From NCBI GenBank assembly GCA_903902325.1, contig CAIUUO010000158.1, positions 22,602 through 86,601 on the forward strand: a stretch of DNA of 64,000 nt. The letters are read 5' to 3'. A program made the translations under genes and the position numbers. This DNA is from an uncultured Bacteroidia bacterium. Lineage in GTDB: Bacteria > Bacteroidota > Bacteroidia > Bacteroidales > Prolixibacteraceae. This document shows positions 44,518-53,552 of the stretch, piece after piece. Each line of letters begins with the position of its first letter. Position 1 is the first letter of the stretch. Under the pieces are notes generated by a model. The model made no database searches, was not told the DNA's origin, and saw nothing but the letters and a program-made list of their open reading frames with translations.

Positions 44518-46944
44518 ATGAAGGTTATAAAATTTGGAGGAACATCCGTAGGTTCCGCTGAAAATGTAAAGAAAATCGGCGAAATAGTTCGAAATCAAAA
44601 TTCTGATCTGATCGTTGTGGTCAGTGCTGTAGGCGGGATAACAGATAAGTTGCTCGCAGCCGCTAATGCCGGGGCAAAGGGACAGGAAATCAATCCTTAT
44701 CTTGAAGAAATCAGGGCAAGGCATGACGATCTGATGTCCGGTCTTTTTGACCAGGCCACACTGGATGTGGTAAAAGCAAAGATGAAGAACATCTTTGACG
44801 AACTGGAGAAGATCTTGCAGGGAGTCAGGCTGATTGGCGAACTCACGGCCAAAACGCTCGATAAGGTGATGGGTTTCGGAGAGCGACTCTCCTCCATATT
44901 TATAGCACGTTACCTGAATGCTGAACTGATAGACAGCGCTTCTGTCATTATTACAGATAAGACCCATGGAAAGGCCAATGTTGATTTTAAAGTTACCTAT
45001 GACAAAATCAAGCTGGTATGTTCCGGTTTAAATAAAGTGGCTGTGGCTCCCGGATTCATCTCGTCGGCACCCGACGGAACTGTGACCACATTGGGCAGAG
45101 GCGGTTCAGATTATACGGCTGCACTCTTTGCTGCCGCTCTGGATGCAGAAAAACTGGAGATATGGACCGATGTGGATGGCTTCATGACGGCCGACCCGCG
45201 CGTAATCAGCAAAGCCTATACCATTCCACAACTTACCTATAGCGAAGCGTTGGAATTGTCCCATTTTGGGGCGAAAGTGATCTACCCTCCAACAATTCTA
45301 CCCGTTTATCAGAAATCGATACCTGTACAGATAAAAAACACCTTGAATCCTTCGGCAAAAGGAACACTGATCGGATATGCCGAACGCACCGGTGCAGAGC
45401 AGCCCATCAAGGGCATCTCTTCCATCGATGGAATCTCCCTGTTTACTGTTCAGGGACTCGGTATGGTCGGTGTGACAGGTATTGCCATGAGGCTCTTCGG
45501 AGCTTTGGCCCGGGAGGAGATCAACGTGATTCTCATTTCACAGGCATCTTCGGAGAATTCAATCAGTTTCGCGATTGACTCAAACAGAGGGAAAGCTGCG
45601 GAAACTGCCATTCAGCAAGAGTTTGACAGGGAAATTACCTCCGGACTGATCAACAAGGTCAGCAGTGAGGAGGATCTCTGCATCGTTGCCATTGTAGGAG
45701 AAAACATGAAACATTCGGCCGGTATCGCCGGTAAATTGTTCAATACAATCGGAAAGAACGGTATCAATGTAGTGGCTATCGCGCAAGGCGCCTCTGAACA
45801 AAACATATCATGGGTGGTCAAAAAATCGGATCTCCGGAAGACACTCAATGTGGTTCATGAATCCTTCTTCTTGTCTCCGTTTATCGAATTAAACATTTTC
45901 CTGGTCGGCATCGGTACCGTAGGAAGGGATCTGATCACGCAGATCAGCCAGCAGCAGCTGAAACTTCAGAAGGAACACAGGCTGAAACTTCGCATCTGTG
46001 GGGTAGCCAATTCCAGAAAGATGATTTTCGACCGCGAAGGGTTGGAACCGATCTCCATCGCAAAATTACTTGCCAGTGAAACGGCTGAGAAATCGGATAT
46101 GGGCAGTTTTTGCACTCAGATGATCGGGATGAACATGTTCAACTCAGTCTTTGTGGATTGCACTGCGGAAAGGAAGGTGGCAGACCAGTACCATACCATC
46201 CTGAACAACTACATCTCCATCGTAGCCGCCAACAAGGTGGCAGCCTCATCCGACTACCAGGCATACAGGGAGTTGAAGGAACTTGCTGCCAAGCATGGCG
46301 TCAAATATCTCTTCGAAACAAACGTAGGCGCCGGGCTGCCGCTCATCTCGACCATCAATGACCTGATGCGGTCAGGGGATCGCATCGTCAGGATCGAAGC
46401 AGTGCTTTCCGGAACGCTCAATTTCATTTTCAATACTCTGAGCAGTGAAGTTCCTTTGAGTTCGGCGATCCGAATGTCCAAGGAGAAGGGGTTCTCCGAG
46501 CCGGACCCTCGCATCGATCTCAGCGGAGTGGATGTGGTCAGGAAATTAGTTATCCTTGGCAGGGAATCAGGATACAAACTGAGTCAGGAAGATGTGGTAC
46601 AAAAACGCTTCATCCCTGATTCCTATTTTAACTCGACCATCGATGATTTCTGGAGGGACATTCATCAGATGGATGCCTATTTTGAAACCGAAAGGATCAT
46701 CCTGGAGAAAGAAAAGAAAAAATGGCGTTTTGTTGGGTTGATGGAGGAGGGGCGTGCCTCTGTATCGCTTCAGTCAGTTAGTCCGGGCCATCCATTTTAC
46801 GATCTGGAAGGAAGTAACAACATTGTCTTACTGACTACGGAAAGATACAACGAATCGCCCATGCTGATCAAGGGATACGGTGCAGGCGCAGCTGTGACCG
46901 CTGCCGGTGTCTTCGCCGATCTGATCAAGGTGGCGAACATTTGA
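44518..46944 (+). CDS. thrA: Bifunctional aspartate kinase / homoserine dehydrogenase
   Basis: Protein of 808 residues. The aspartate kinase domain (1-~290) starts MKVIKFGGTSVGSAENV and contains GRGGSDYTAALFA and WTDVDGFMTADPR. Two ACT regulatory domains follow (about 305-450). The homoserine dehydrogenase (about 460-808) has FLVGIGTVGRDLI, ANKVAASSDYQAY, FETNVGAGLPLI and GTLNFIF. It catalyses the first and third steps from aspartate to threonine/methionine. The ACT domains suggest feedback control by threonine. First gene of the thr operon. Confidence 0.97.
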   Translation: MKVIKFGGTSVGSAENVKKIGEIVRNQNSDLIVVVSAVGGITDKLLAAANAGAKGQEINPYLEEIRARHDDLMSGLFDQATLDVVKAKMKNIFDELEKILQGVRLIGELTAKTLDKVMGFGERLSSIFIARYLNAELIDSASVIITDKTHGKANVDFKVTYDKIKLVCSGLNKVAVAPGFISSAPDGTVTTLGRGGSDYTAALFAAALDAEKLEIWTDVDGFMTADPRVISKAYTIPQLTYSEALELSHFGAKVIYPPTILPVYQKSIPVQIKNTLNPSAKGTLIGYAERTGAEQPIKGISSIDGISLFTVQGLGMVGVTGIAMRLFGALAREEINVILISQASSENSISFAIDSNRGKAAETAIQQEFDREITSGLINKVSSEEDLCIVAIVGENMKHSAGIAGKLFNTIGKNGINVVAIAQGASEQNISWVVKKSDLRKTLNVVHESFFLSPFIELNIFLVGIGTVGRDLITQISQQQLKLQKEHRLKLRICGVANSRKMIFDREGLEPISIAKLLASETAEKSDMGSFCTQMIGMNMFNSVFVDCTAERKVADQYHTILNNYISIVAANKVAASSDYQAYRELKELAAKHGVKYLFETNVGAGLPLISTINDLMRSGDRIVRIEAVLSGTLNFIFNTLSSEVPLSSAIRMSKEKGFSEPDPRIDLSGVDVVRKLVILGRESGYKLSQEDVVQKRFIPDSYFNSTIDDFWRDIHQMDAYFETERIILEKEKKKWRFVGLMEEGRASVSLQSVSPGHPFYDLEGSNNIVLLTTERYNESPMLIKGYGAGAAVTAAGVFADLIKVANI

Positions 46945-46956
46945 TTAATGTGGAAA

Positions 46957-47046
46957 GTTACAAGTTACGGGTTACAAGTTACGGGTTATGCGGAAATCAA
47001 GATTTGTCTGTCTCCCAGTCTCCCCCTCGTCCCGTCTCCCAGTCCT
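46957..47046. repeat. Word-repeat arrays inside the thr operon (thrA-hsk gap)
   Basis: ACAAGTTACGGGTTACAAGT words (46957-46989) and TCCCAGTCTCCCCCTCGTCC words (47007-47046). The first family also occurs at 14261-14290; the second, in either orientation, at 54791, 59960 and 60520. Their place within an operon argues against a pure terminator role. Confidence 0.75.
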
Positions 47047-47111
47047 TTTCTTAAACCTTTCACATTTCAATCCGTAGAATAATTGAATAATGAGAAAAGC
47101 AAGTTATTGAA

Positions 47112-48326
47112 ATGAAGTATATCATATTACTGGGCGATGGCATGTCCGATCAGCCCGAAGCGGAATTGGGGGGGAAGACCCCCCTTATGCTGGCCAAAAC
47201 ACCTAACATGGATCGCCTTGCGACGCTCGGAAGAAGCGGTACGCTGAAAACGATTCCGCCTTCCCTCCATCCCGGAAGCGAGGTGGCGAACATGGCCGTA
47301 CTGGGATACGACGTGCCAGCTGTATTTGAAGGCCGCGGAGTCATTGAGGCCGCAAGCATCGGTGTTACCCTTCAGCAAGGAGACATGGCGCTTCGCTGCA
47401 ACCTGGTTACCCTGACAGGCGACATCATCCTGAACCACTCTGCCGGACACATCACCACGGAAGAGGCGGATGAACTGATTAAATATCTCAATGAGCATCT
47501 CGCCAGCGATAAAATCCGTTTTTATACAGGCGTTTCCTACCGGCACCTGCTGGTCATCAAAGGAGGGAACAAGCAGGTTACTTGCACTCCACCTCACGAC
47601 GTACCCGGAAAGAAATACGAGCCATTGCTGCCAAAAGCTGCTGATGTTTCTGCCGAATCTACTGCCCGGCTTCTGAATGAACTGATCGGCCGTTCAAAAG
47701 AACTGCTCGAAAACCATCCCGTCAATCTTGCCAGGAAGGCTGCTGGAAAGGAACCTGCCAACTCTATATGGCCTTGGTCGCCGGGGTACAAACCTGCCAT
47801 GAAGAGCCTGAAGGAGATGTTCGGCATCCGGCATGGCGCTGTTATCTCGGCCGTCGATTTGATTCAGGGTATCGGCGTCTATGCCGGACTTGATGTGATC
47901 AAGGTAAAGGGGGCCACAGGTCTGTATGACACCAATTATGAAGGAAAGGCAGAAGCGGCTATCCTGGCGCTGAAGGACCACGACTTCGTCTATCTCCATG
48001 TGGAAGCAAGCGATGAAGCAGGTCACGAAGGTGATGCTGAACTGAAAATCAGGACCATCGAATACCTGGATCAGCGCATTCTCAAATATTTGCTGGAAGA
48101 GACTGCCAAAATGGAAGAACCTGTCACTATCGCCATGTTGCCGGATCATCCGACACCTTGGAAATTACGCACACATACCCGGGATGCTGTTCCTTTCACG
48201 ATCCACAGGCCCGGGGAAGTACCGGATGCAGTTGACAGATATGACGAAACTTCGGCAAAGATGGGAAGCTATGGCGAACTTAGCGGCAAGGAGTTCATGG
48301 AAGCACTTCTGCAATTCAAGAAATAA
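47112..48326 (+). CDS. Predicted homoserine kinase of the apgM type
   Basis: Protein of 404 residues in the alkaline-phosphatase superfamily, close to archaeal-type cofactor-independent phosphoglycerate mutases: IILLGDGMSDQPE at the start, NMAVLGYD, HVEASDEAGHEGD, and metal-binding MLPDHPTP. It lies between thrA and thrC, replacing the GHMP kinase ThrB that is missing. This family member has been proposed to act as homoserine kinase (TIGR02535-type), making O-phosphohomoserine for ThrC. Synteny supports that here; mutase activity is the alternative. Confidence 0.85.
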   Translation: MKYIILLGDGMSDQPEAELGGKTPLMLAKTPNMDRLATLGRSGTLKTIPPSLHPGSEVANMAVLGYDVPAVFEGRGVIEAASIGVTLQQGDMALRCNLVTLTGDIILNHSAGHITTEEADELIKYLNEHLASDKIRFYTGVSYRHLLVIKGGNKQVTCTPPHDVPGKKYEPLLPKAADVSAESTARLLNELIGRSKELLENHPVNLARKAAGKEPANSIWPWSPGYKPAMKSLKEMFGIRHGAVISAVDLIQGIGVYAGLDVIKVKGATGLYDTNYEGKAEAAILALKDHDFVYLHVEASDEAGHEGDAELKIRTIEYLDQRILKYLLEETAKMEEPVTIAMLPDHPTPWKLRTHTRDAVPFTIHRPGEVPDAVDRYDETSAKMGSYGELSGKEFMEALLQFKK

Positions 48327-48340
48327 ATGTACTAACTTTA

Positions 48341-48451
48341 AAATTTTCGATTTTCGATTTTCGATTTTAGAATACACCCTATTGGGTTTATCACTCCATT
48401 TTAACCATGCCATTCATTATCGAATTGTCGAATTGTCGAATTGTCGAATTT
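48341..48451. repeat. Word-repeat arrays between the homoserine kinase gene and thrC
   Basis: TTTTCGATTTTCGATTTTCG (48341-48370) and CGAATTGTCGAATTGTCGAA (48418-48451). The second ends 2 bases before the thrC ATG and is the reverse complement of the array at 20084-20150. The first resembles 2462-2505. Confidence 0.78.
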
Positions 48452-48453
48452 AA

Positions 48454-49755
48454 ATGAAATACTACAGTACCAACAAACTTTCTCCCAAGGTAGACCTTCG
48501 TACCGCCGTCACCAAAGGACTGGCACCCGATCGGGGATTGTACATGCCGGAACACATTATTCCGCTGGAACCGGTATTTTTTGCGCAGATGCCCCATTTT
48601 ACCTTTCAAAAAATGGCATTCGAAGTGGCGAAAAATTTCTTCGGAGAGGATGTCCCGGCAGATAAGTTGCAGGAGATTGTGTATGACACACTGAGTTTTA
48701 ACACTCCTCTAATCGAAGTTGACAAGGATATTTATTCGCTGGAGTTATTTCATGGCCCGACCCTGGCATTCAAGGATGTGGGCGCCCGCTTTATGGCCAG
48801 GATGCTTTCCTGGTTCCTTTCGGAAGAAAAGGAAATAGTCCATGTACTTGTAGCTACTTCGGGCGATACCGGAAGTGCAGTGGCCAACGGTTTTCTGGGA
48901 ATTGAAGGAATTCGGGTACATGTGCTTTACCCCAAAGGGAAAGTAAGCGAGATTCAGGAAAAGCAATTTGTAACGCTGGGACAGAACATTACAGCACTTG
49001 AAGTGGACGGAACCTTCGACGACTGTCAGGCGCTTGTGAAGGCCGCTTTCATGGACGATGAACTTCAATCGAAAATGGTGCTGACTTCCGCCAACTCGAT
49101 CAATGTAGCCCGGTTTTTGCCCCAGGCGTTTTATTATTTCAATGCGGTTGCCCAATTAATGACCAAGGGTAAGAAGATCGTGTTTTCGGTTCCAAGCGGC
49201 AATTTTGGCAACCTGACTGCCGGACTGATTGCGAACATCATGGGATTGCCTGTCTCAAGGTTTATTGCAGCCAATAACAGCAATGATGTGGTATTCAATT
49301 ATCTGCAGACGGGTGATTACCAGACCAAACCTTCCGTTACTACCATCGCGAATGCCATGGATGTGGGTGATCCGAGCAATTTTGCACGTATCCTGGATCT
49401 TTTTAAGCATGATCATGAACGGGTAACTACAGTTATGTCGGGAACGACTTACACAGATGGACAAATCAGCGAGAGCCTGTCAGCATGTTACAAAGAGACA
49501 GGATATTTGTGTGATCCTCATGGCGCCGTTGCCTACCGTGCCCTGAAAGAGCAGTTGCAGCCTGATGAAGTGGGTATCTTTTTGGAGACAGCCCACCCTG
49601 CCAAATTCACTGAAACCGTGGAGGAGATAGTAGGGAAAGGCAATGTGCCCATGCCAGAACGACTGTTTGAATTCATGAAAGGGAAGAAGAAAACAGTTCA
49701 GATGGGGACGGACTTTGGAACATTCAAAAAATATTTACTGGAAACCGGTGTCTGA
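48454..49755 (+). CDS. thrC: Threonine synthase
   Basis: Protein of 433 residues, the usual length. It starts MKYYSTNKLSPKVDLRTAV. The PLP lysine is in HGPTLAFKDVGARFM, then VATSGDTGSAVANGF, VPSGNFGNLTAGL and a C-terminal DPHGAVAYRAL. It converts O-phosphohomoserine to threonine with PLP in the cytoplasm. Last gene of the operon; a repeat array abuts its start, leaving no room for a conventional leader. Confidence 0.96.
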   Translation: MKYYSTNKLSPKVDLRTAVTKGLAPDRGLYMPEHIIPLEPVFFAQMPHFTFQKMAFEVAKNFFGEDVPADKLQEIVYDTLSFNTPLIEVDKDIYSLELFHGPTLAFKDVGARFMARMLSWFLSEEKEIVHVLVATSGDTGSAVANGFLGIEGIRVHVLYPKGKVSEIQEKQFVTLGQNITALEVDGTFDDCQALVKAAFMDDELQSKMVLTSANSINVARFLPQAFYYFNAVAQLMTKGKKIVFSVPSGNFGNLTAGLIANIMGLPVSRFIAANNSNDVVFNYLQTGDYQTKPSVTTIANAMDVGDPSNFARILDLFKHDHERVTTVMSGTTYTDGQISESLSACYKETGYLCDPHGAVAYRALKEQLQPDEVGIFLETAHPAKFTETVEEIVGKGNVPMPERLFEFMKGKKKTVQMGTDFGTFKKYLLETGV

Positions 49756-49779
49756 TATTTCCTGAATTGGATTGTTCCC

Positions 49780-49824
49780 CAAAAAAATCCCGTTTGATGA
49801 AAGTCTGAACCTTCAGCAAACGGG
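49780..49824 (-). terminator. Branched terminator for the diheme cytochrome gene
   Basis: Outer 8-bp stem CCCGTTTG / CAAACGGG (49789-49796 / 49817-49824) enclosing an inner CTGAA-CC-TTCAG hairpin. On the minus strand it is followed by ATTTTTTTGGGG. It lies 37 bases after the cytochrome stop, in the convergent gap with thrC. Confidence 0.8.
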
Positions 49825-49860
49825 TCTGTCACTGGAAACAAAAGAGACGTTTCTGTACCT

Positions 49861-50124
49861 CTATTTTTTGTGACAAGATGAGCAGGTAGGATTGGCTAAG
49901 GTTTTAGCGTAATTAGCTTCGCCTTTTTTCATACCCAGACCTTTTTTCTTTGGAATACCACCCTCCTGCGAATTGTGGCAGAAAACACACTTCATATTTT
50001 TCCCATCCGGTTTTCCATCTGGGTTTGCATTATGGGTCTTCATAATTTTATCGTTTGCACTTGCGCCAACGATTAATGCCATGGATAGTGTTGCCACTGA
50101 AAGGAATGCAATTAATTTCTTCAT
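49861..50124 (-). CDS. Small diheme c-type cytochrome
   Basis: 87 residues with a signal peptide (1-23, ending ASA). Two heme c sites: CVFCH in the middle and CSSCH three residues from the end. There are two visible Met/His-rich loops but no clear sixth ligands. Such periplasmic carriers usually pass electrons in respiration. No oxidase or reductase gene is adjacent, so its partner is unknown. Confidence 0.85.
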   Translation of the reverse strand: MKKLIAFLSVATLSMALIVGASANDKIMKTHNANPDGKPDGKNMKCVFCHNSQEGGIPKKKGLGMKKGEANYAKTLANPTCSSCHKK

Positions 50125-50291
50125 TTTCTAAATTTTTCTTTTTTTTAAATTAAGGTCAATCTGCCCGCGGGCATAGCAAAAGTCGGGGCAAAATAAAAGA
50201 AAAATTATTTAGTAGCAACTGTGGAAATTCAGGAGAGTAAAAATATGGATGGGTTCTAAATAGCAACTTTCAAAACTGTCAACTCATTCAA

Positions 50292-52145
50292 CTATTCACT
50301 TAGCTCCAGCCACCTCAGTTCCTTGTCTTCCAGCAGCGGAGTAATTTCTCCGTACCGAATCGATTTTTTGTTCAGTTCATCCGCACCAAGAGAACCGGAG
50401 TTAAGTTCTTCTTCCAGGAACTTCTTTTCTTTTTCCAAATTAGTAATCTCTCTCTCGAGCTCTTCCAACTCCTTTTTCTCCTTGAAACTTAGTTTCTTCT
50501 TGTCGTCGACTGGTTTTTCCCTGACTGGCTTGTCTGTTTTGACTACATTTTGCTCCGCTTTTTCCCTGTCTTCCGCCCAATCACGGTAGTCGGAATAGTT
50601 GCCCGGAAAATCCTTGATCACTCCATTTCCATCGAAAACAAAAAGATGGTCCACTATTTTATCCATGAAGAATCGGTCGTGGGAGACTACAAGGGTGCAG
50701 CCAGTGAAGGATTTAAGGTAGTCTTCCAGGACGTTCAGGGTCATGATGTCCAGATCATTGGTAGGCTCATCCAGGATAAGGAAATTTGGATTCCGCATCA
50801 GGACGGTGCAGAGATACAGTCGTCTTTTTTCTCCGCCGCTCAATTTGGCCACATAGGAATATTGCGTATCGGGTGGGAACAGAAAATAGGTCAGGAACTG
50901 AGATGCACTGAGTTTGGAGCCGTCGCCCATCTCAATCACCTCGGCAATTTCCTTGATGATATCGATTACCCTGGCTTCGGGTGAAAACTGAATACCATCC
51001 TGCCTGAAATAGCCGAAACGGACGGTTTCCCCAACATCCATCCTGCCACTGTCGGGTTGGTAAATGCCTGTCAGGAGATTGAGGAAGGTGCTCTTTCCGG
51101 ACCCATTCTTCCCCACGATGCCGACTTTTTCGTACCGTGCAAACTTATAACTGAAATCCTTCAGGATGGTCACATCGCCAAACGCCTTGGAGATATGGTC
51201 GAGATTGATGATTTTGTGGCCGAGTCTATGTGAGTTGATAGCCAATTCCAATTTTTCGTCATCGATTCGTTTCGATGCTTTTTCTTTCAATACATTGGCA
51301 TTTTCGGTTCGGTATTTTGATTTGTGCGTCCGGGCTTTGGGCATTCGTCTCAGCCAGTCGAGCTCTGTTCGGAACAGATTTCTGGCCCGTTCAATCTCAG
51401 TGTTGAGGTTTTGAATGCGGTCGTTCCGTTTTTCTACATAAAATGAGTAGTTTCCTTTGTACCTGAAAAGAGATTGATCATCGAGTTCAATAATCTCATT
51501 GCAGACACGATCCAGGAAATATCGGTCGTGGGTAACCATCAGCAGGGTACATTTTGCCTTTTCGAGTGTTCGTTCAAGCCATTCGATCATCTCCAGGTCG
51601 AGGTGGTTGGTAGGTTCATCCAATATCAGGAAGTCGGGTTCATCGATCAGTACATGGGCAAGTGCCACTCTTTTTTTTTGTCCGCCTGAAAGCTCCCGGA
51701 TGGGTTGCTGCAGATCATGGATGTTGAGTTCGGTCAGGATTTGCTTGATCTTCAGTTCGAAATCCCAGCAGTTTAGGTGGTTGATCTTCTCCATGGCCCT
51801 TTCGATTGCTTTGGGATCGTGACTTTCCAGGGCGCTCTCGTATTCACGCACGGCGTTAATGGTTTCGCCTGATGAACTGAATGCCGCCTCCAGGATTGTC
51901 TCATCCGGATTCAATTCCGGCAGTTGGCGCAGATACCCGATGCGGATATCGTTGTTGAAGAAGACTTTGCCGTTGTCGGCGACCTCATGCCCGAAGATGA
52001 TGTTCATCAGGGTCGTTTTACCGGCACCATTTTTGGCTATCAGGGCTACTTTTTCGCCCTGATTGATCGTGAGGGATATATTTTCGAAAAGTGGATTGTC
52101 ACCCCAGCTTTTTGAGAGATTATCGAGTTGTAAATATGGGATCAT
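50292..52145 (-). CDS. ABC-F family ATPase (Uup-like)
   Basis: Protein of 617 residues with two ATP-binding domains and no membrane spans. Walker A GKNGAGKT type sites occur in both halves (IAKNGAGKTTLMN; VGKNGSGKSTFLN), with signatures LSGGQKKRVALA and LSGGEKRRLYLC and LILDEPTNHLD/LILDEPTNDLD. The interdomain linker is basic (about 240-300) and the C-terminus is a charged coiled coil, as in Uup. ABC-F proteins act on the ribosome or on branched DNA. A resistance role is not indicated. Confidence 0.93.
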   Translation of the reverse strand: MIPYLQLDNLSKSWGDNPLFENISLTINQGEKVALIAKNGAGKTTLMNIIFGHEVADNGKVFFNNDIRIGYLRQLPELNPDETILEAAFSSSGETINAVREYESALESHDPKAIERAMEKINHLNCWDFELKIKQILTELNIHDLQQPIRELSGGQKKRVALAHVLIDEPDFLILDEPTNHLDLEMIEWLERTLEKAKCTLLMVTHDRYFLDRVCNEIIELDDQSLFRYKGNYSFYVEKRNDRIQNLNTEIERARNLFRTELDWLRRMPKARTHKSKYRTENANVLKEKASKRIDDEKLELAINSHRLGHKIINLDHISKAFGDVTILKDFSYKFARYEKVGIVGKNGSGKSTFLNLLTGIYQPDSGRMDVGETVRFGYFRQDGIQFSPEARVIDIIKEIAEVIEMGDGSKLSASQFLTYFLFPPDTQYSYVAKLSGGEKRRLYLCTVLMRNPNFLILDEPTNDLDIMTLNVLEDYLKSFTGCTLVVSHDRFFMDKIVDHLFVFDGNGVIKDFPGNYSDYRDWAEDREKAEQNVVKTDKPVREKPVDDKKKLSFKEKKELEELEREITNLEKEKKFLEEELNSGSLGADELNKKSIRYGEITPLLEDKELRWLELSE

Positions 52146-52162
52146 AAAAAAACTTTGTGGGG

Positions 52163-52170
52163 CAAAGGTA
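52163..52170 (-). promoter_or_regulatory. Candidate -7 box of the ABC-F gene
   Basis: The minus strand reads TACCTTTG, exact for TAnnTTTG, 18 bases upstream of the ATG. A -33 TTTG is not evident. Confidence 0.4.
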
Positions 52171-52204
52171 ATATCTAAGCCGGATATTGCATCGGGTGCA
52201 TAGG

Positions 52205-52290
52205 AGAAAAGAGGGGAGGAGAAAGTCGACTGCTGGACTTAGGGACAAGGAGACGGAGAGACGGAGATGAAGGAGAGATGGAAGGAAGGA
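52205..52290. repeat. Purine-rich word repeat (GGAGACGGAGAGACGGAGAT)
   Basis: Array of GAGACGGAGA/GAAGGAGAGA words between the divergent ABC-F and nth genes. Related in sequence to 54791-54875 and, in reverse orientation, to 47007-47046 and 60520-60566. Confidence 0.65.
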
Positions 52291-52380
52291 GCCTATAAGT
52301 AATTTGATCAGTTTTATAGCACGAAGTGTTTTTTTGGTTCAGAATTGATTATTTTTAACTTCTTCTAATCCTTTGATTGT

Positions 52381-53025
52381 ATGCAACCCAAAGATATTTG
52401 TGAAAAGGTAATCGAATGGTTCCAGGAGAATGTGCCCGTGGCTGAGACGGAGCTTCATTTTGATAATCCTTATCAATTGCTTGTAGCCGTGATCCTGTCG
52501 GCCCAATGTACCGACAAGCGGGTAAATATGATTACTCCCGCTCTCCTGGAGCGTTTCCCCACACCGGCAAAGATGGCGGAAGTAGAACCTGATGAGGTGT
52601 TTGATTACATCCGATCCTGTTCCTATCCCAACAACAAAGCCAAGAACCTGGTAGGGATGGCTCGAAAGCTTGTATCTGAATTTCAGGGTACTGTACCCGA
52701 AGTAATGGAAGAATTACTGCTGTTGCCTGGAGTAGGCAGAAAGACGGCCAATGTGATTTTGTCGGTTGTATTCAATAAGCCAGCCATGGCTGTCGATACC
52801 CATGTATTCAGGGTTTCTGCCCGGTTGGGCCTCACGGTAGGGTCAAAAACTCCTGAGGAGACAGAACGGCAGCTCGTGAAACTATTCCCTTTAGAACTTC
52901 TTCCCATTGCGCACCACTGGCTGATTCTGCATGGAAGGTACGTATGCCAGGCCAGGAAACCATTGTGCGCGGAGTGTGGGTTGAGAGCGTGGTGCGTTTA
53001 TGGGAAAGTGCCTAAAGTGAACTAG
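52381..53025 (+). CDS. nth: Endonuclease III
   Basis: Protein of 214 residues. The helix-hairpin-helix LPGVGRKTANVIL carries catalytic Lys121, and Asp139 lies in VDTHVFR. The C-terminal [4Fe-4S] site is intact, with Cys spacing 6-2-5 (CQARKPLCAECGLRAWC). Bifunctional DNA glycosylase/AP lyase removing oxidised pyrimidines. The last seven codons (KVPKVN plus stop) lie inside the left arm of an inverted repeat. Confidence 0.96.
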   Translation: MQPKDICEKVIEWFQENVPVAETELHFDNPYQLLVAVILSAQCTDKRVNMITPALLERFPTPAKMAEVEPDEVFDYIRSCSYPNNKAKNLVGMARKLVSEFQGTVPEVMEELLLLPGVGRKTANVILSVVFNKPAMAVDTHVFRVSARLGLTVGSKTPEETERQLVKLFPLELLPIAHHWLILHGRYVCQARKPLCAECGLRAWCVYGKVPKVN

Positions 53026-53129
53026 AGTAACTAAAGTGACTAAAGTGACTAAAGTACTTCGCCACGACGAACTTATGTTCTGAGTTCATAACTTTATTAA
53101 CTCTAGTCACTCTAGCTCACTTTAGGCAC
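53008..53129. repeat. Long inverted repeat overlapping the 3' end of nth
   Basis: Left arm 53008-53040 and right arm 53097-53129 pair at about 29 of 33 positions (GTGCCTAAAGTGA-[A/G]-CTAGAGT...), with a 56-base spacer containing further ACTAAAGTG word repeats. The left arm supplies the stop codon of nth. Confidence 0.75.
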
Positions 53130-53164
53130 ATGTTTAATAATTGGGCAAATTTTCATTAAAATAT

Positions 53165-53194
53165 TTTTATTTCACACAAAGCTTTGTACTTTTG
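53165..53194 (+). promoter_or_regulatory. Promoter of the ferredoxin gene
   Basis: TTTT (53165-53168, one mismatch to TTTG), 18-base spacer, then TACTTTTG (53187-53194, exact -7). The ferredoxin ATG is 47 bases further on. Confidence 0.55.
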
Positions 53195-53240
53195 CACTGA
53201 TTTATTGAATTCTTTTTCTGTAAAACCAATAATTTAAGTT

Positions 53241-53408
53241 ATGGCTTATAAAATTTCTGACGAATGCATCGCTTGTGGAACATGCATCGATGAGTGTCCG
53301 GTTGAGGCAATCGCTGAAGGCGAAATCTATAAAATTGATGCTGAGCTTTGTACAGATTGCGGATCTTGCGCGGAAGTATGTCCCACAGATGCTATATCTC
53401 CTGAATAA
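53241..53408 (+). CDS. 2[4Fe-4S] ferredoxin
   Basis: Short gene of 55 codons (MAYKISDECIACGTCIDECP at its start) with two complete cluster motifs, CIACGTCIDECP and CTDCGSCAEVCP. This is the clostridial-type bacterial ferredoxin and a low-potential electron carrier in anaerobic metabolism (for example with pyruvate:ferredoxin oxidoreductase). It has its own promoter and terminator, so it is a single-gene unit. Its presence points to an at least partly anaerobic lifestyle. Confidence 0.96.
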   Translation: MAYKISDECIACGTCIDECPVEAIAEGEIYKIDAELCTDCGSCAEVCPTDAISPE

Positions 53409-53428
53409 CAAGACGAAAACATTTTGCG

Positions 53429-53458
53429 AACCTGCTTGATTCAAGCAGGTTTTTTTTT
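53429..53458 (+). terminator. Terminator of the ferredoxin gene
   Basis: Stem AACCTGCTT / AAGCAGGTT around GATTC, then a T-run to 53458. 20 bases after the stop codon. Confidence 0.93.
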
Positions 53459-53552
53459 GCCGTTTTGGTAACAGAAATGTTGTTTTTGTTGAATAAATTT
53501 TTATCTTTATAGCAATAAAATCACAAATCACTCATTTACAGCAATTTCTATA

